Assembly (NCBI RefSeq): GCF_011043625.1 | Contig: NZ_JAAKGT010000012.1 | Coordinates: 62,001-126,000, forward strand | DNA from: Caulobacter sp. 602-2 | GTDB taxonomy: Bacteria > Pseudomonadota > Alphaproteobacteria > Caulobacterales > Caulobacteraceae | Length of the DNA stretch: 64,000 bases | Direction: 5' to 3' | In this document: positions 25,403-36,257 of the stretch, in pieces | Layout of the letters: every line of letters starts with the position of its first letter | Numbering within the stretch: position 1 is the first letter of the stretch | Made by a program: the position numbers and the translations under genes | Notes under the pieces: generated by a model | What the model was told of the DNA's origin: nothing | What the model saw: only the letters and a program-made list of their open reading frames with translations | Databases searched by the model: none

Positions 25403-26172
25403 GCCTGACGGCCGATCTTTCGGCCCTGATCGCGGGCTATGAGGCCGTCCCGGCGAGCGCGGGGGAGGGCGGCGCAAGCGTCCTTCGCCTGACCGCGCCG
25501 GGGCGGCCCACCCTCTATCTGAAATCCGGAGCGGGGGCCGTCGCGGCCGAGATCCGGGCCGAGGCGCAGCGCCTGGCCTGGCTGGCCGGCCGCGCGCCGG
25601 TTCCGTCGGTCCTGGCGTTCGTCCAGGCTGCGGGCGAGGCTCGGCTGCTGACCACGGCCGTTCCCGGCGTCAGCGCTCATGACTGGCTGTCGGCTCATCC
25701 CGAACGGGGGGAGGCGCCGGTCGCCGAGCTGGCGCGGATGCTGGCGGCGCTGCACGCCCTGCCGGCCGCCGACTGCCCGTTCGACGCCGCGCCCGCGGCG
25801 CGCGTGGAGGAGGCCGCCCGCCGCCTGGCCGCGGGCCTGGTCGACACCGAAGACTTCGACGACGAGCGGGCCGGCGCCGATCCGGGGCGCCTGCTGGAGC
25901 AGCTGCGCACGACCTTGCCGACCAGGGTCGAAGCGGTGGTCGCGCACGGCGACTGCACGCTCGACAACATCCTGGTCGAGGACGGTCGACCGACCGGCTT
26001 CATCGACGTCGGTCGCCTGGGTCTGGCCGACCGCTGGCAGGATCTGGCCCTGATGCGCCGTTCACTTTCAGAATTCGGGAACGAACTGGCCGATCGCTTC
26101 CTGGCGGCCTACGGCGCGGCGCAAGACCAAGACAGGGAAGGCTTTCACCTGTTGCTGGACGAGTTCTTCTGA
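25399..26172 (+). CDS. aminoglycoside phosphotransferase (APH(3')-like) family kinase, likely CTG start
   Basis: 257 residues if translation starts at CTG 25399, which forms a CTGA overlap with the lysK stop. No ATG, GTG or TTG occurs in frame between the upstream stop near 25267 and ATG 25738, yet the intervening sequence is clearly the N-lobe of an APH fold (SVLRLTAPGRPTLYLKS, EAQRLAWLAGRAPVPSVL). The catalytic motif is HGDCTLDN at 183..190 and the metal site FIDVGRLGLADRWQDLAL with Asp203. The APH(3') family phosphorylates aminoglycosides. Chromosomal relatives often have other substrates, so resistance is not implied. CTG 25405 is a second candidate start. Confidence 0.8.
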   Translation: MSLTADLSALIAGYEAVPASAGEGGASVLRLTAPGRPTLYLKSGAGAVAAEIRAEAQRLAWLAGRAPVPSVLAFVQAAGEARLLTTAVPGVSAHDWLSAHPERGEAPVAELARMLAALHALPAADCPFDAAPAARVEEAARRLAAGLVDTEDFDDERAGADPGRLLEQLRTTLPTRVEAVVAHGDCTLDNILVEDGRPTGFIDVGRLGLADRWQDLALMRRSLSEFGNELADRFLAAYGAAQDQDREGFHLLLDEFF

Positions 26173-26286
26173 TCGCCGGCCTGCGACACCGTGCCTCGTT
26201 TCATGAACGCTTTCTGAATTTCGAATTAAGGGTTTGTGCGAACTTCGGAGTCTAGGCTCGGAACCATCAGAACCAGGAATAGTCCG

Positions 26287-26496
26287 ATGGCTTCCTTCAC
26301 GCTTCGCCCGCACGACCGTTCGGAATTCGACTCCCTGATCGGCGGCATCGCTTCGCAGTTCCCCGGCGCCCGCATCGAGGCCGCCCACAACGACACCTGG
26401 GCCTCCTACCGGGTCGACGTGTCATGCGAGGATCCCCGCGCCGCGGCGCTGCGCGACTGGCTCAACGGCCACCACGCCGACTGCCCGCGCACCTGA
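26287..26496 (+). CDS. small conserved-looking hypothetical protein
   Basis: 69 residues from ATG 26287 (MASFTLRPHDRSEFDSLIGG). The pattern is mixed alpha/beta with no membrane segment: FDSLIGGIASQFPGARIEAAH, WASYRVDVSCEDP, LRDWLNGHHADCP. I recognise no family. It stands alone between the kinase gene and the convergent S24 regulator gene, with its own AT-richer leader (26205..26260). A hairpin follows 12 bases after its stop. Confidence 0.6.
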   Translation: MASFTLRPHDRSEFDSLIGGIASQFPGARIEAAHNDTWASYRVDVSCEDPRAAALRDWLNGHHADCPRT

Positions 26497-26508
26497 GGCG
26501 AGCGTTCC

Positions 26509-26533
26509 CCGATAAGTGCGAAGCGGTTATCGG
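26509..26533. terminator. hairpin between convergent genes
   Basis: CCGATAA (26509..26515) and TTATCGG (26527..26533) form a 7-bp perfect stem with an 11-base loop between the plus-strand small protein and the minus-strand S24 regulator. It resembles short intergenic palindromic units and could terminate both transcripts. Confidence 0.45.
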
Positions 26534-26567
26534 ATGAAGGAATGCTCGAAAGAAAGGTCGGGTCGGC

Positions 26568-27191
26568 TTACTGGCTGACCCACTGCACGCAGGCGACCCA
26601 GGCCACCGCCATGCGGTCGAGCGTGCGGTCGTCGCCGTCGCGCAGGACCGAGGTCAGCTCGATCGTCCGGGCCGTCAGCCGGCCCAGTTCCTTGATCAGC
26701 ACCTCGCCATCGGTGGTCATCACCACCACCCGGTCGCCGCGCCGGGGCTCGGCCGTCGCCGAGACCAGAAGCCGGTCGCCGTCGCGATAGACCGGCGCCA
26801 GGGCGTCGCCCTCGACCTCCAGGGCGTAGAGCCCGTCCTCCCGCGGCCCCGGAAGCTCCATCTCCTCCCAGCCCGCCCCGCGCGGCGCGCCCGCCTCGTC
26901 GAACAGGCCCGGCGCGGCCCGCGCCTGGCCGATCAGCGGGATGCCCGCCCGCCGGCCCTGGGCGCTTTCGGTCAGGGCCGCGAACTCCGAGAAACCCACG
27001 CCCGTGGCTTCCAGCACCTTGGCCAGGCTCTCGGTCGAGGGCCAGCGGGGGCGCGTGTCGACGTCGCCGCGCTTGGAGCGGTTGAAGGCGGTGGGATCCA
27101 GGCCCGCCAGCTTGGCCATGGCCGACGGCGTCATGTCGAACCGCTTGGCCAGCGCGTCGATCGCGGTCCAGATTTCGGCGTGCGAGAGCAT
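26568..27191 (-). CDS. S24/LexA-fold transcriptional regulator without catalytic Ser
   Basis: 207 residues from ATG 27191. The N-terminal helix-turn-helix (MTPSAMAKLAGLDPTAFNRSKRG) is followed by a peptidase S24-like domain. In LexA the dyad is Ser119 and Lys156, 37 residues apart. Here Lys167 (GEVLIKELGR) is present, but the position 37 before it is Ala130 (VEGDALAPVYRDGDR) where GDSM is expected. Self-cleavage should therefore be impossible, so it likely acts as a non-cleavable or ligand-sensing repressor. The gene is divergent to the MerR regulator and shares its 190-base upstream region. Confidence 0.85.
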   Translation of the reverse strand: MLSHAEIWTAIDALAKRFDMTPSAMAKLAGLDPTAFNRSKRGDVDTRPRWPSTESLAKVLEATGVGFSEFAALTESAQGRRAGIPLIGQARAAPGLFDEAGAPRGAGWEEMELPGPREDGLYALEVEGDALAPVYRDGDRLLVSATAEPRRGDRVVVMTTDGEVLIKELGRLTARTIELTSVLRDGDDRTLDRMAVAWVACVQWVSQ

Positions 27192-27277
27192 GGGGTCCTC
27201 CACGCGTCCAGGTGACGGCACGGAAAGGAAATTAAGCCCGCGACCTAGGAATGTAAACCTATGTCCCAAGGTCAAGG

Positions 27278-27301
27278 TTGACGTTTACGTAAGCGTTGAC
27301 G
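27278..27301. promoter_or_regulatory. LiuR-like MerR operator and promoter region
   Basis: The sequence TTGACGTTTACGTAAGCGTT has two ACGT cores, a palindromic centre (ACG-N-TTACGTAA-N-CGT at 27281..27296) and two TTGACG boxes (27278 and 27296). Its arrangement resembles operators of LiuR-type MerR regulators of acyl-CoA catabolism. It lies about 80 bases before the MerR gene and between it and the divergent S24 gene. Confidence 0.55.
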
Positions 27302-27382
27302 TTCCGCAAGGTCCGGTCTAGCGTGAACGGCGATAACCAATGACCCGGCCGGGAAGGCCGGCCGCACCCTGGGAGGGTACCG

Positions 27383-27862
27383 ATGGCAGCCGATCTTCGA
27401 CGTCCCGAGCGCACGTTCTCGATCCGTCAGCTGTGCAACGAATTCAAAGCCACGCCCCGGGCGCTGCGCTTCTACGAGGACAAGGGCCTGCTGACGCCGG
27501 CCCGCGAGGGCCTCAACCGCGTCTATTCCCACAAGGACCGCGTCCGCCTGCAGCTGATCCTGCGCGGCAAGCGCGTGGGCCTGTCGCTGTCGGAGATCCG
27601 CGAGCTGCTCGACCTCTACGACGAGAACGACGACGGCGCGGCCCAGATGGCCCGGTCGCTGAAGAAGTTCCGCGAGCGCGCCTCGGCGCTGGAGCAGCAG
27701 CGCGAAGACATCGACGGCGCCCTGATCGAGTTGCGCGAGGCCTGCGATCGCCTCGAGAAGCGCCTGGCCGAGATCCGCCCCGACCTCCTGCCGCGCTCGG
27801 CCGACTACGAGCAGCTGCTGCGCGCCCGCCTCGACGGCGCCGAAATGGCCCTGGGTAAGTAA
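27383..27862 (+). CDS. MerR-family regulator of acyl-CoA degradation (LiuR-like)
   Basis: 159 residues. The N-terminal winged helix (FSIRQLCNEFKATPRALRFYEDKGLLTPAREGLNRVYSHKDRVRLQLILRGKRVGLSLSEIRELLDLYD) is a MerR DNA-binding domain, and the rest is a long coiled coil (EQQREDIDGALIELREACDRLEKRLAEI). There is no Cys metal site, unlike metal sensors, so a CoA-derived ligand is inferred. Directly upstream is a candidate LiuR-type operator, and downstream follow two acyl-CoA dehydrogenases, thiolase and a FadB-like protein. Confidence 0.88.
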   Translation: MAADLRRPERTFSIRQLCNEFKATPRALRFYEDKGLLTPAREGLNRVYSHKDRVRLQLILRGKRVGLSLSEIRELLDLYDENDDGAAQMARSLKKFRERASALEQQREDIDGALIELREACDRLEKRLAEIRPDLLPRSADYEQLLRARLDGAEMALGK

Positions 27863-27978
27863 GACCCTGGGCAAGTAAGGCTCAAAACACTCAAGGCCGC
27901 GCCTGTTTCCGCCAAGACCGGGGGGATGGGCGGGCCTTGGTTCCACCTCCCCGATCCGACCCATCAGGACTGCTTTAA

Positions 27979-29772
<1,794 letters not shown>

Positions 29773-29774
29773 AA

Positions 29775-30938
29775 ATGAGCGTGCTCGACGTCGAAAAGCC
29801 GGCCTTCATGGCCGAAGAGGACATCGCGATCTTCGAGGACGCGGTCGGCAAGTTCTTCGACGAGCACGCTCCTGAAAACGTCGTGGCGACCTGGCGCAAG
29901 AACCACTGCGTCGATCGCGCGATGTGGAACAAGGCGGGGGAGGCCGGTCTGCTCGGCCTCTCCACGCCGGAAGAATACGGCGGCTCCGGCGGCGACTATC
30001 GCCACGAGGTCGTCCTGATGGAGCAGCTGGGCAAGAAGGGCGTCGACGGCTTCGGCGCCAGCCTGCACAACGCCATCGTCATGCCGTACATCTTCCACTA
30101 CGGCACCGAGGAGCAGAAGCAGCGGTGGCTGCCGCGCCTGTCGACCGGCGAGCTGGTCGGCGCGATCGCCATGACCGAGCCGGGCGCGGGCTCCGACCTG
30201 CAGGGCGTCAAGACGTCGGCCAAGAAGGTCGGCAACCAGTACGTCGTCAACGGCTCCAAGACCTTCATCACCAACGGCCAGACGGCCAATCTCATCATCG
30301 TGGTGGCCAAGACCGACCCGGCCGGCGGCGCCCGCGGCACCAGCCTGGTGGTGGTCGAAACAGACGGCGCTGAAGGCTTCGAGCGCGGCCGCAACCTCGA
30401 CAAGCTGGGTCACGAGGCCCAGGACACCTCCGAGCTGTTCTTCAACGACGTGAAGATCCCGACCGAGAACCTGCTCGGGACCGAGGAAGGCCAGGGCTTC
30501 TTCCAGCTGATGGCCCAGCTGCCGCAGGAGCGGCTGAACATCGCCGTGCAGGGCATGGCCACCATCGAGCGGGCGCTGGAGCTGACCATCGCCTACGTCA
30601 AGGAGCGCCAGGCGTTCGGCAAGCCGATCATCGCCTTCCAGAACACCCAGTTCGTGCTGGCCGAGTGCAAGACCGAAGCCACCGTCGCCAAGGTGTTCGT
30701 CAACCACTGCATCGAGCGCCACCTGAAGGGCGACCTCGACGCCTCGACCGCCTCGATGGCCAAGTACTGGGTGACCGACCTGGAGAACAAGATCGTCGAC
30801 CGCTGCCTGCAGCTGTTCGGCGGCTACGGCTTCATGAACGAGTACCCGATCGCCCGGATGTACAAGGACAGCCGCGTCCAGCGCATCTACGGCGGCACCA
30901 ACGAGATCATGAAACTGCTGATCGCGAGGACGCTCTGA
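29775..30938 (+). CDS. acyl-CoA dehydrogenase, long-chain/LCAD-like
   Basis: 387 residues. Typical features are IAMTEPGAGSDLQGVKT, VVNGSKTFITNGQTANLIIVVAKT, KLGHEAQDTSELFFNDVKIPTENLLG and QLFGGYGFMNEYPIARMYKDSRVQRIYGGTNEIMK. The catalytic base is not in the YGGTNE loop (Gly there) but is probably Glu252 in LPQERLNIA, the arrangement of long-chain acyl-CoA dehydrogenase. Short spacing to both neighbours implies one transcript with the preceding dehydrogenase and the following small gene. Confidence 0.92.
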   Translation: MSVLDVEKPAFMAEEDIAIFEDAVGKFFDEHAPENVVATWRKNHCVDRAMWNKAGEAGLLGLSTPEEYGGSGGDYRHEVVLMEQLGKKGVDGFGASLHNAIVMPYIFHYGTEEQKQRWLPRLSTGELVGAIAMTEPGAGSDLQGVKTSAKKVGNQYVVNGSKTFITNGQTANLIIVVAKTDPAGGARGTSLVVVETDGAEGFERGRNLDKLGHEAQDTSELFFNDVKIPTENLLGTEEGQGFFQLMAQLPQERLNIAVQGMATIERALELTIAYVKERQAFGKPIIAFQNTQFVLAECKTEATVAKVFVNHCIERHLKGDLDASTASMAKYWVTDLENKIVDRCLQLFGGYGFMNEYPIARMYKDSRVQRIYGGTNEIMKLLIARTL

Positions 30939-31291
30939 TGATGTTCGCCGACGCTCCGCCTCCGCCCCCTAACGACACCGCCCGCTCGGCCGTGGTCTGC
31001 ATCAAGGCCGAGGGCCGCCGCCCGCTGCAGTTCTCCGGCAAGCTGGAGGGCAAGCGTCCCCAGCCCGGCGCCTTCGACCTGCCGCTGAAGCCCGGCGTCG
31101 AGCAGTGCAACAACCTGCTGCGCTCCAAGATCGCCACCTGGACGCTGACAGTGAACACCTCGGGCTTCACGCCCTGCCGCCTGCCGCCGCCGGAGTTCGG
31201 CCAGCGCGTCGTCTATTCGGCCAAGGCCAGCGCCCGCGGCCTGACCTGCGCCCCGATCCACAAGTCGCCGATCGGGACCTGGAAGAAGTAG
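30938..31291 (+). CDS. small protein of the acyl-CoA cluster, function unknown
   Basis: 117 residues, starting in a TGATG overlap with the dehydrogenase stop, so translation is probably coupled. The protein has a Pro-rich start (MMFADAPPPPPND), then ARSAVVCIKAEGRRPLQFSGKLEGKRPQP, FDLPLKPGVEQCNNLLRSK and VNTSGFTPCRLPPPEFG. No signal peptide or domain is recognised. Three Cys residues (about 21, 56 and 84) could be structural. Its place inside the cluster suggests an accessory role. Confidence 0.6.
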   Translation: MMFADAPPPPPNDTARSAVVCIKAEGRRPLQFSGKLEGKRPQPGAFDLPLKPGVEQCNNLLRSKIATWTLTVNTSGFTPCRLPPPEFGQRVVYSAKASARGLTCAPIHKSPIGTWKK

Positions 31292-31292
31292 C

Positions 31293-31808
31293 ATGTCGAT
31301 CCACGTCGCCATCGTCGACTGGAAGCTGGAGCCTGGGGCGGACTTCCCCAGGGGCCGTTACAGCCGCGCCCACACCCTGTCGTTCGACGGCGGGGTCACG
31401 GCGCTCGGCTCGGCTTCGCCGTCGGTGGTGCCGCTGCCCTGGTCGGACCCGGCGGGCGTCGATCCCGAGGAGATGTTCGTGGCGGCGCTGTCGTCCTGCC
31501 ACATGCTGACCTTCCTCGACCTGGCCCGTCGCGCCGGCTTCTTCATCAGCGCCTATCGCGACAGGGCCGAGGGAACGATGACCCGGAACGAGCATGGGGC
31601 TCACTGGGTTAGCCATGTCGTTCTTCGTCCCGACATCGTCTTCGAGGGCGACGCGCCCGACGAAGCTAAGCTGGCGGCCCTGCACGAGGCCGCCCACCAC
31701 GCCTGTTTCATCGCCAACTCGGTTCGGACGGATGTCCGGGTCGAGGCGGCGCTCGAAAACGCCCTGCAAAGCCTTTCCACTTCCAATGTTCACATTGGAA
31801 GTGGGTGA
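31293..31808 (+). CDS. OsmC-family peroxiredoxin-like protein
   Basis: 171 residues, 1 base after the preceding stop. The OsmC pattern is complete: the early AHTLSFDGG strand, DPEEMFVAALSSCHMLTFLDLA with Cys69, and AAHHACFIANSVRT with Cys138. The two cysteines reduce organic or lipid hydroperoxides in this family. Within a beta-oxidation cluster it may remove peroxides formed by acyl-CoA oxidation. The last residues (LSTSNVHIGSG) are encoded inside a long hairpin, so the C-terminus may be recently altered. Confidence 0.9.
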   Translation: MSIHVAIVDWKLEPGADFPRGRYSRAHTLSFDGGVTALGSASPSVVPLPWSDPAGVDPEEMFVAALSSCHMLTFLDLARRAGFFISAYRDRAEGTMTRNEHGAHWVSHVVLRPDIVFEGDAPDEAKLAALHEAAHHACFIANSVRTDVRVEAALENALQSLSTSNVHIGSG

Positions 31809-31817
31809 AAAGGCTTT
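31768..31817. terminator. long hairpin spanning the OsmC stop codon
   Basis: CCACTTCCAATG (31777..31788) and CATTGGAAGTGG (31793..31804) form a perfect 12-bp stem with a 4-base loop. Outer arms AAAGCCTTT (31768..31776) and AAAGGCTTT (31809..31817) extend it past a 4-base bulge. It covers the final codons and stop of the OsmC gene. It may be a terminator, attenuator or mRNA-stabilising structure inside the operon. Confidence 0.6.
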
Positions 31818-31831
31818 GAAAACAAAAGTCT

Positions 31832-31849
31832 AGAGCGCGATCGCGCTCT
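31832..31849. repeat. perfect 18-bp palindrome
   Basis: AGAGCGCGATCGCGCTCT reads the same on both strands, 42 bases before the thiolase start. It looks like a dispersed palindromic intergenic unit rather than a regulator site, because the centre is CG-rich and unstructured for a specific family. Only one copy is in the window. Confidence 0.6.
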
Positions 31850-31890
31850 GGGGCCAACACACTTAAAAGATCGCAGGAAGGAGCCATTCA

Positions 31891-33096
<1,206 letters not shown>

Positions 33097-33110
33097 TCCT
33101 AATGTCGTAA

Positions 33111-33240
33111 CCCCTCATCCTCCCACGCCGCGATGCGGCGCGGGCCCCTCCTTCTCCCTTTGGGAGAAGGGCGCGCAAGGGTCCACCTCTCCCATGGGGA
33201 GAGGGAGGGGCCCGGCCCGAAGGGACGGGAGGGTGAGGGG
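33111..33240. repeat. dispersed intergenic palindromic repeat (type C)
   Basis: The arms CCCCTCATCCTCCC and GGGAGGGTGAGGGG close an element with an inner hairpin (CTTCTCCCTTTGGGAGAAG) and CCTCTCCCATGGGGAGAGG. The unit fills the thiolase to FadB-like gap, so the two genes may not be a tight operon. Confidence 0.6.
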
Positions 33241-33270
33241 GTACGGCCTCAAAATCTGAGGAACATCACC

Positions 33271-35454
33271 ATGGAAAACTTCAAGATCGAGGTCGACGGC
33301 GACGGCATCGCCCTGGTCACCTTCGACGTCCCCGGCCGTTCGATGAACACCCTGACCGCTTCGGTGATCAAGGAAGTCGGCGAGCTGGTCGAGACCATCA
33401 AGACCGACGCGGCCATCAAGGGCGTCGTCATCACATCGGGCAAGGCCTCGGGCTTCTGCGCCGGCGCCGACCTTGGCGAACTGGGCGGCTCGGGCGGCCT
33501 GGGCGGCAATGACCTGCAAGCCGCGTTCGACGCCGGCTTCGCGCTCAACAAGGCCTTCCGCGGCCTGGAAACCAGCGGCAAGCCGGTGGCCGCGGCCATC
33601 AACGGCCTGGCGCTGGGCGGCGGCCTGGAATTCGTCCTGGCCACGCACTACCGCGTGGTCGCCGACCTGCCGAAGCTGCAGCTGGGCCTGCCGGAAGCCA
33701 AGGTCGGCCTGCTGCCGGGCGGCGGCGGCACCCAGCGCCTGACCCGCCTGATGGGCGTGATGGCCGCGGCCCCCTACCTGCTCGAAGGCAAGTCGATGAA
33801 GCCGGCCGAGGCCCTGGGCCTCAAGGTCGTGCACGAAGTCGTGCCGGCCGGCACGGAAGTCGAGGCCGCCAAGACCTGGATCAAGACCAAGGGCGACCCG
33901 GTCGCTCCCTGGGACAAGAAGGACTTCAAGATCCCCGGCGGCGGCCCCTACACCCCAACCGGCGCCCAGGTGTTCATCATGGGCAACGCCATGCTGCGCA
34001 AGAACACCTACGGCAACTATCCGGCCCAGCAGAACATCATGAAGGCCGTCTATGAAGGCCTGCAGGTTCCGTTCGACGCCGCCATCCGCATCGAGACCCG
34101 CTACTTCATCAAGACCCTGATGACGCCGCAGGCCAAGGGCATGATCCGCACCCTGTTCCTGTCCCTGCAGGAGCTGGGCAAGGGCGCTGGCCGTCCGGCC
34201 GGCGTGCCGCACTACGACGTCAAGAAGGTCGCCGTCCTGGGCGCCGGCATGATGGGCGCGGGCATCGCCTACGTCCAAGCCATGGCCGGCATCGAGACCG
34301 TCCTGATCGACCAGTCGCAAGAAGCCGCCGACAAGGGCAAGGGCTACGCCGAGGGCCTGGTCAAGAAGGCCGTCTCGCGCGGCAAGATGACGGCCGAGAA
34401 GGGCGAGGCCATCCTGGCGCTCATCCACCCGACCGCCGACTACGACAACGTCAAGGGTTCGGACTTGGTCATCGAGGCCGTGTTCGAGAATCGCGACATC
34501 AAGGCCGACGTGACCAAGAAGGCCGAGGCCCAGCTGGCCGACACGGCCATCTTCGGCTCCAACACCTCGACCCTGCCGATCACCGGCCTGGCCGAGGCTT
34601 CGGTGCGTCCTGCCTCGTTCATCGGCATCCACTTCTTCTCGCCGGTCGACAAGATGGGCCTGGTCGAGATCATCATGGGCGAGAAGACCAGCCAGGAAGC
34701 CCTGGCCAAGTCGATCGACTACGTCCTGAAGATCAAGAAGACCCCAATCGTCGTCAACGACAGCCGCGGCTTCTACACCTCGCGCTGCTTCGGCACCTTC
34801 GTGCAGGAAGGCATGGAGCTGCTGAGCGACGGCATCGCGCCTGCGATCATCGACAATGTCGGCCGCGCCACCGGCATGCCGCGCGGTCCGCTGGAAATGC
34901 ACGACGACGTCGCGCTGGACCTGTCGCACAAGATCGCCGTCCAGACGAAGAAGGACCTCGGCGACAAGTACGAGGAGCGTCCGTTCACCGCGATCATCGC
35001 CAAGATGGTCGAGGATCTGGGCCGCTACGGCCGCAAGAACGGCAAGGGCTTCTACGACTATCCGGAAAACGGCCCCAAGACCCTGTGGCCGGGCCTCTCG
35101 GACTTGGTCGAAGTGACCGTGAAGGACGCCGACAAGGCGCTGATCGAGCAGATCCGCACCCGCCTGCTGTACCGCCAGGCCGTCGAGGCCGCGCGCTGCT
35201 TCGAGGAAGGCGTGATCGTCGATCCGCGCGAAGCCGACGTTGGGGCCATCCTGGGCTGGGGCTTCGCGCCCTGGACCGGCGGTCCGATCAGCCTGATCGA
35301 CGGCGTGGGCGTGGCCAAGTTCGTCGAGACCCTCGACCAGCTGGCCGCGGCCTACGGCTCGCGCTTCACCCCGCCGGCCCTGCTGCGCGAGATGGCCGCC
35401 AAGGGCGAGACCTTCTACGGCCGCTTCGGCGTCAAGGAGAAGGCGGCCGCCTAA
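33271..35454 (+). CDS. fadB-like: FadB/FadJ-like multifunctional enoyl-CoA hydratase / 3-hydroxyacyl-CoA dehydrogenase
   Basis: 727 residues from ATG 33271. The N-terminal crotonase part has TSGKASGFCAGADLGEL and INGLALGGGLEFVLATHYRV with LGLPEAKVGLLPGGGGTQRL. The NAD-binding Rossmann motif is VAVLGAGMMGAGIAYVQA. The dehydrogenase catalytic region is FIGIHFFSPVDKMGLVEII, then VVNDSRGFYTSRC, and two C-terminal 3HCDH helical domains. It carries out hydration and NAD-linked oxidation in fatty-acid breakdown. Length matches FadB/FadJ. A strong terminator follows. Confidence 0.95.
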   Translation: MENFKIEVDGDGIALVTFDVPGRSMNTLTASVIKEVGELVETIKTDAAIKGVVITSGKASGFCAGADLGELGGSGGLGGNDLQAAFDAGFALNKAFRGLETSGKPVAAAINGLALGGGLEFVLATHYRVVADLPKLQLGLPEAKVGLLPGGGGTQRLTRLMGVMAAAPYLLEGKSMKPAEALGLKVVHEVVPAGTEVEAAKTWIKTKGDPVAPWDKKDFKIPGGGPYTPTGAQVFIMGNAMLRKNTYGNYPAQQNIMKAVYEGLQVPFDAAIRIETRYFIKTLMTPQAKGMIRTLFLSLQELGKGAGRPAGVPHYDVKKVAVLGAGMMGAGIAYVQAMAGIETVLIDQSQEAADKGKGYAEGLVKKAVSRGKMTAEKGEAILALIHPTADYDNVKGSDLVIEAVFENRDIKADVTKKAEAQLADTAIFGSNTSTLPITGLAEASVRPASFIGIHFFSPVDKMGLVEIIMGEKTSQEALAKSIDYVLKIKKTPIVVNDSRGFYTSRCFGTFVQEGMELLSDGIAPAIIDNVGRATGMPRGPLEMHDDVALDLSHKIAVQTKKDLGDKYEERPFTAIIAKMVEDLGRYGRKNGKGFYDYPENGPKTLWPGLSDLVEVTVKDADKALIEQIRTRLLYRQAVEAARCFEEGVIVDPREADVGAILGWGFAPWTGGPISLIDGVGVAKFVETLDQLAAAYGSRFTPPALLREMAAKGETFYGRFGVKEKAAA

Positions 35455-35485
35455 GGCTCGCTTTCGCCCTTCAGGCGAAATGAGG

Positions 35486-35515
35486 AGGCCCGGCGGCGAC
35501 GCCGGGCCTTTTTCT
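35486..35515 (+). terminator. rho-independent terminator after the FadB-like gene
   Basis: AGGCCCGGCG and CGCCGGGCCT form a 10-bp GC-rich stem with a GCGA loop, followed by a T-rich tail (TTTTTCTTT). A smaller hairpin (TTTCGCC/GGCGAAA, 35462..35480) precedes it. This clearly ends the beta-oxidation transcript. Confidence 0.92.
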
Positions 35516-35609
35516 TTGCGCCGCCGCATCAATGCCGCCATCGCCGCGCCCCATCGGCCGGATACCTCGACCTTCACCGCGCGTTGTCAGCCGGAAGCAG
35601 GGATTCTGG

Positions 35610-36257
35610 ATGGCCGGCAGGCGATCGACAGTTCGCCGCAAGAGGCCTTTCACCCTCGCCCTGATCGTGGCGAGCGGCCTGCACGTGCTGCTGGGCGTGG
35701 GGCTGCTGGCCGGGATCAAGGTGATGCCGCCGCTGGTCGAGCAGAACCTGATCGTCGACCTGGTGGACGCCGCCCCGCCGCCCGCGCCGCGCGTCGAGGC
35801 GCCGGCCGCCCCGGCCGCTGCGCCGGCGGCCCCGAAGGCGCCTCCGGCCCGCGCTGTCGTTCCGCCGCCTCCGCCCGCCCAGGTGGCTGCGGCGCCCGCG
35901 CCGAGCCCGGCGCCAGCCGCGCCCGAGGCGCCGCGCGCCGCCGTCGCCCCGCCGGGTTTCAAGTCGAGGGGAACGCCCACGCCCGGCGGCGATGATCTGC
36001 GCACGGCCGCGCGCCAGGGCGGGGGTTGCAACCACGCCGACCTCTACCGCCTGACCAAGGCCGAACGCGCGGCCTGCGACGACAAGCTGGGGATCAAGGC
36101 CAAGGACGCGCCGATGTACGCGGTGATCGACCAGGCCAAGAAGGACTTCTTCGACGGCGCCTGCAAGAAGGACGACGAGTGGTGCCTCTACCGCACCGGC
36201 CAGGGGCCGTATCCGGGCCTGCTGGCCCTGATGAAGAAGAAAAAGAGCGACTGGTGA
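35610..36257 (+). CDS. TonB-like, Pro/Ala-rich membrane-anchored protein with Cys-containing C-terminal domain
   Basis: 215 residues from ATG 35610. A basic N-tail (RRSTVRRKRP) precedes one helix (about 14 to 36, FTLALIVASGLHVLLGVGLLAGI), like TonB or TolA anchors. A Pro/Ala spacer of about 75 residues crosses the periplasm. The C-terminal domain (GGGCNHADLYRLTKAERAACDDKLG, then FFDGACKKDDEWCLYRTG) has four Cys, which could form two disulfides, and no TonB C-terminal fold. It is an energy-transducer look-alike of unknown partner, between a fatty-acid operon and a TonB-dependent receptor. Confidence 0.65.
   Translation: MAGRRSTVRRKRPFTLALIVASGLHVLLGVGLLAGIKVMPPLVEQNLIVDLVDAAPPPAPRVEAPAAPAAAPAAPKAPPARAVVPPPPPAQVAAAPAPSPAPAAPEAPRAAVAPPGFKSRGTPTPGGDDLRTAARQGGGCNHADLYRLTKAERAACDDKLGIKAKDAPMYAVIDQAKKDFFDGACKKDDEWCLYRTGQGPYPGLLALMKKKKSDW

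Noticed and set aside
33115..35577. Long minus-strand frame opposite the FadB-like gene
   Set aside because: Its product is Gln/His/Gly-rich with no motif. The plus strand encodes a clear FadB/FadJ protein.
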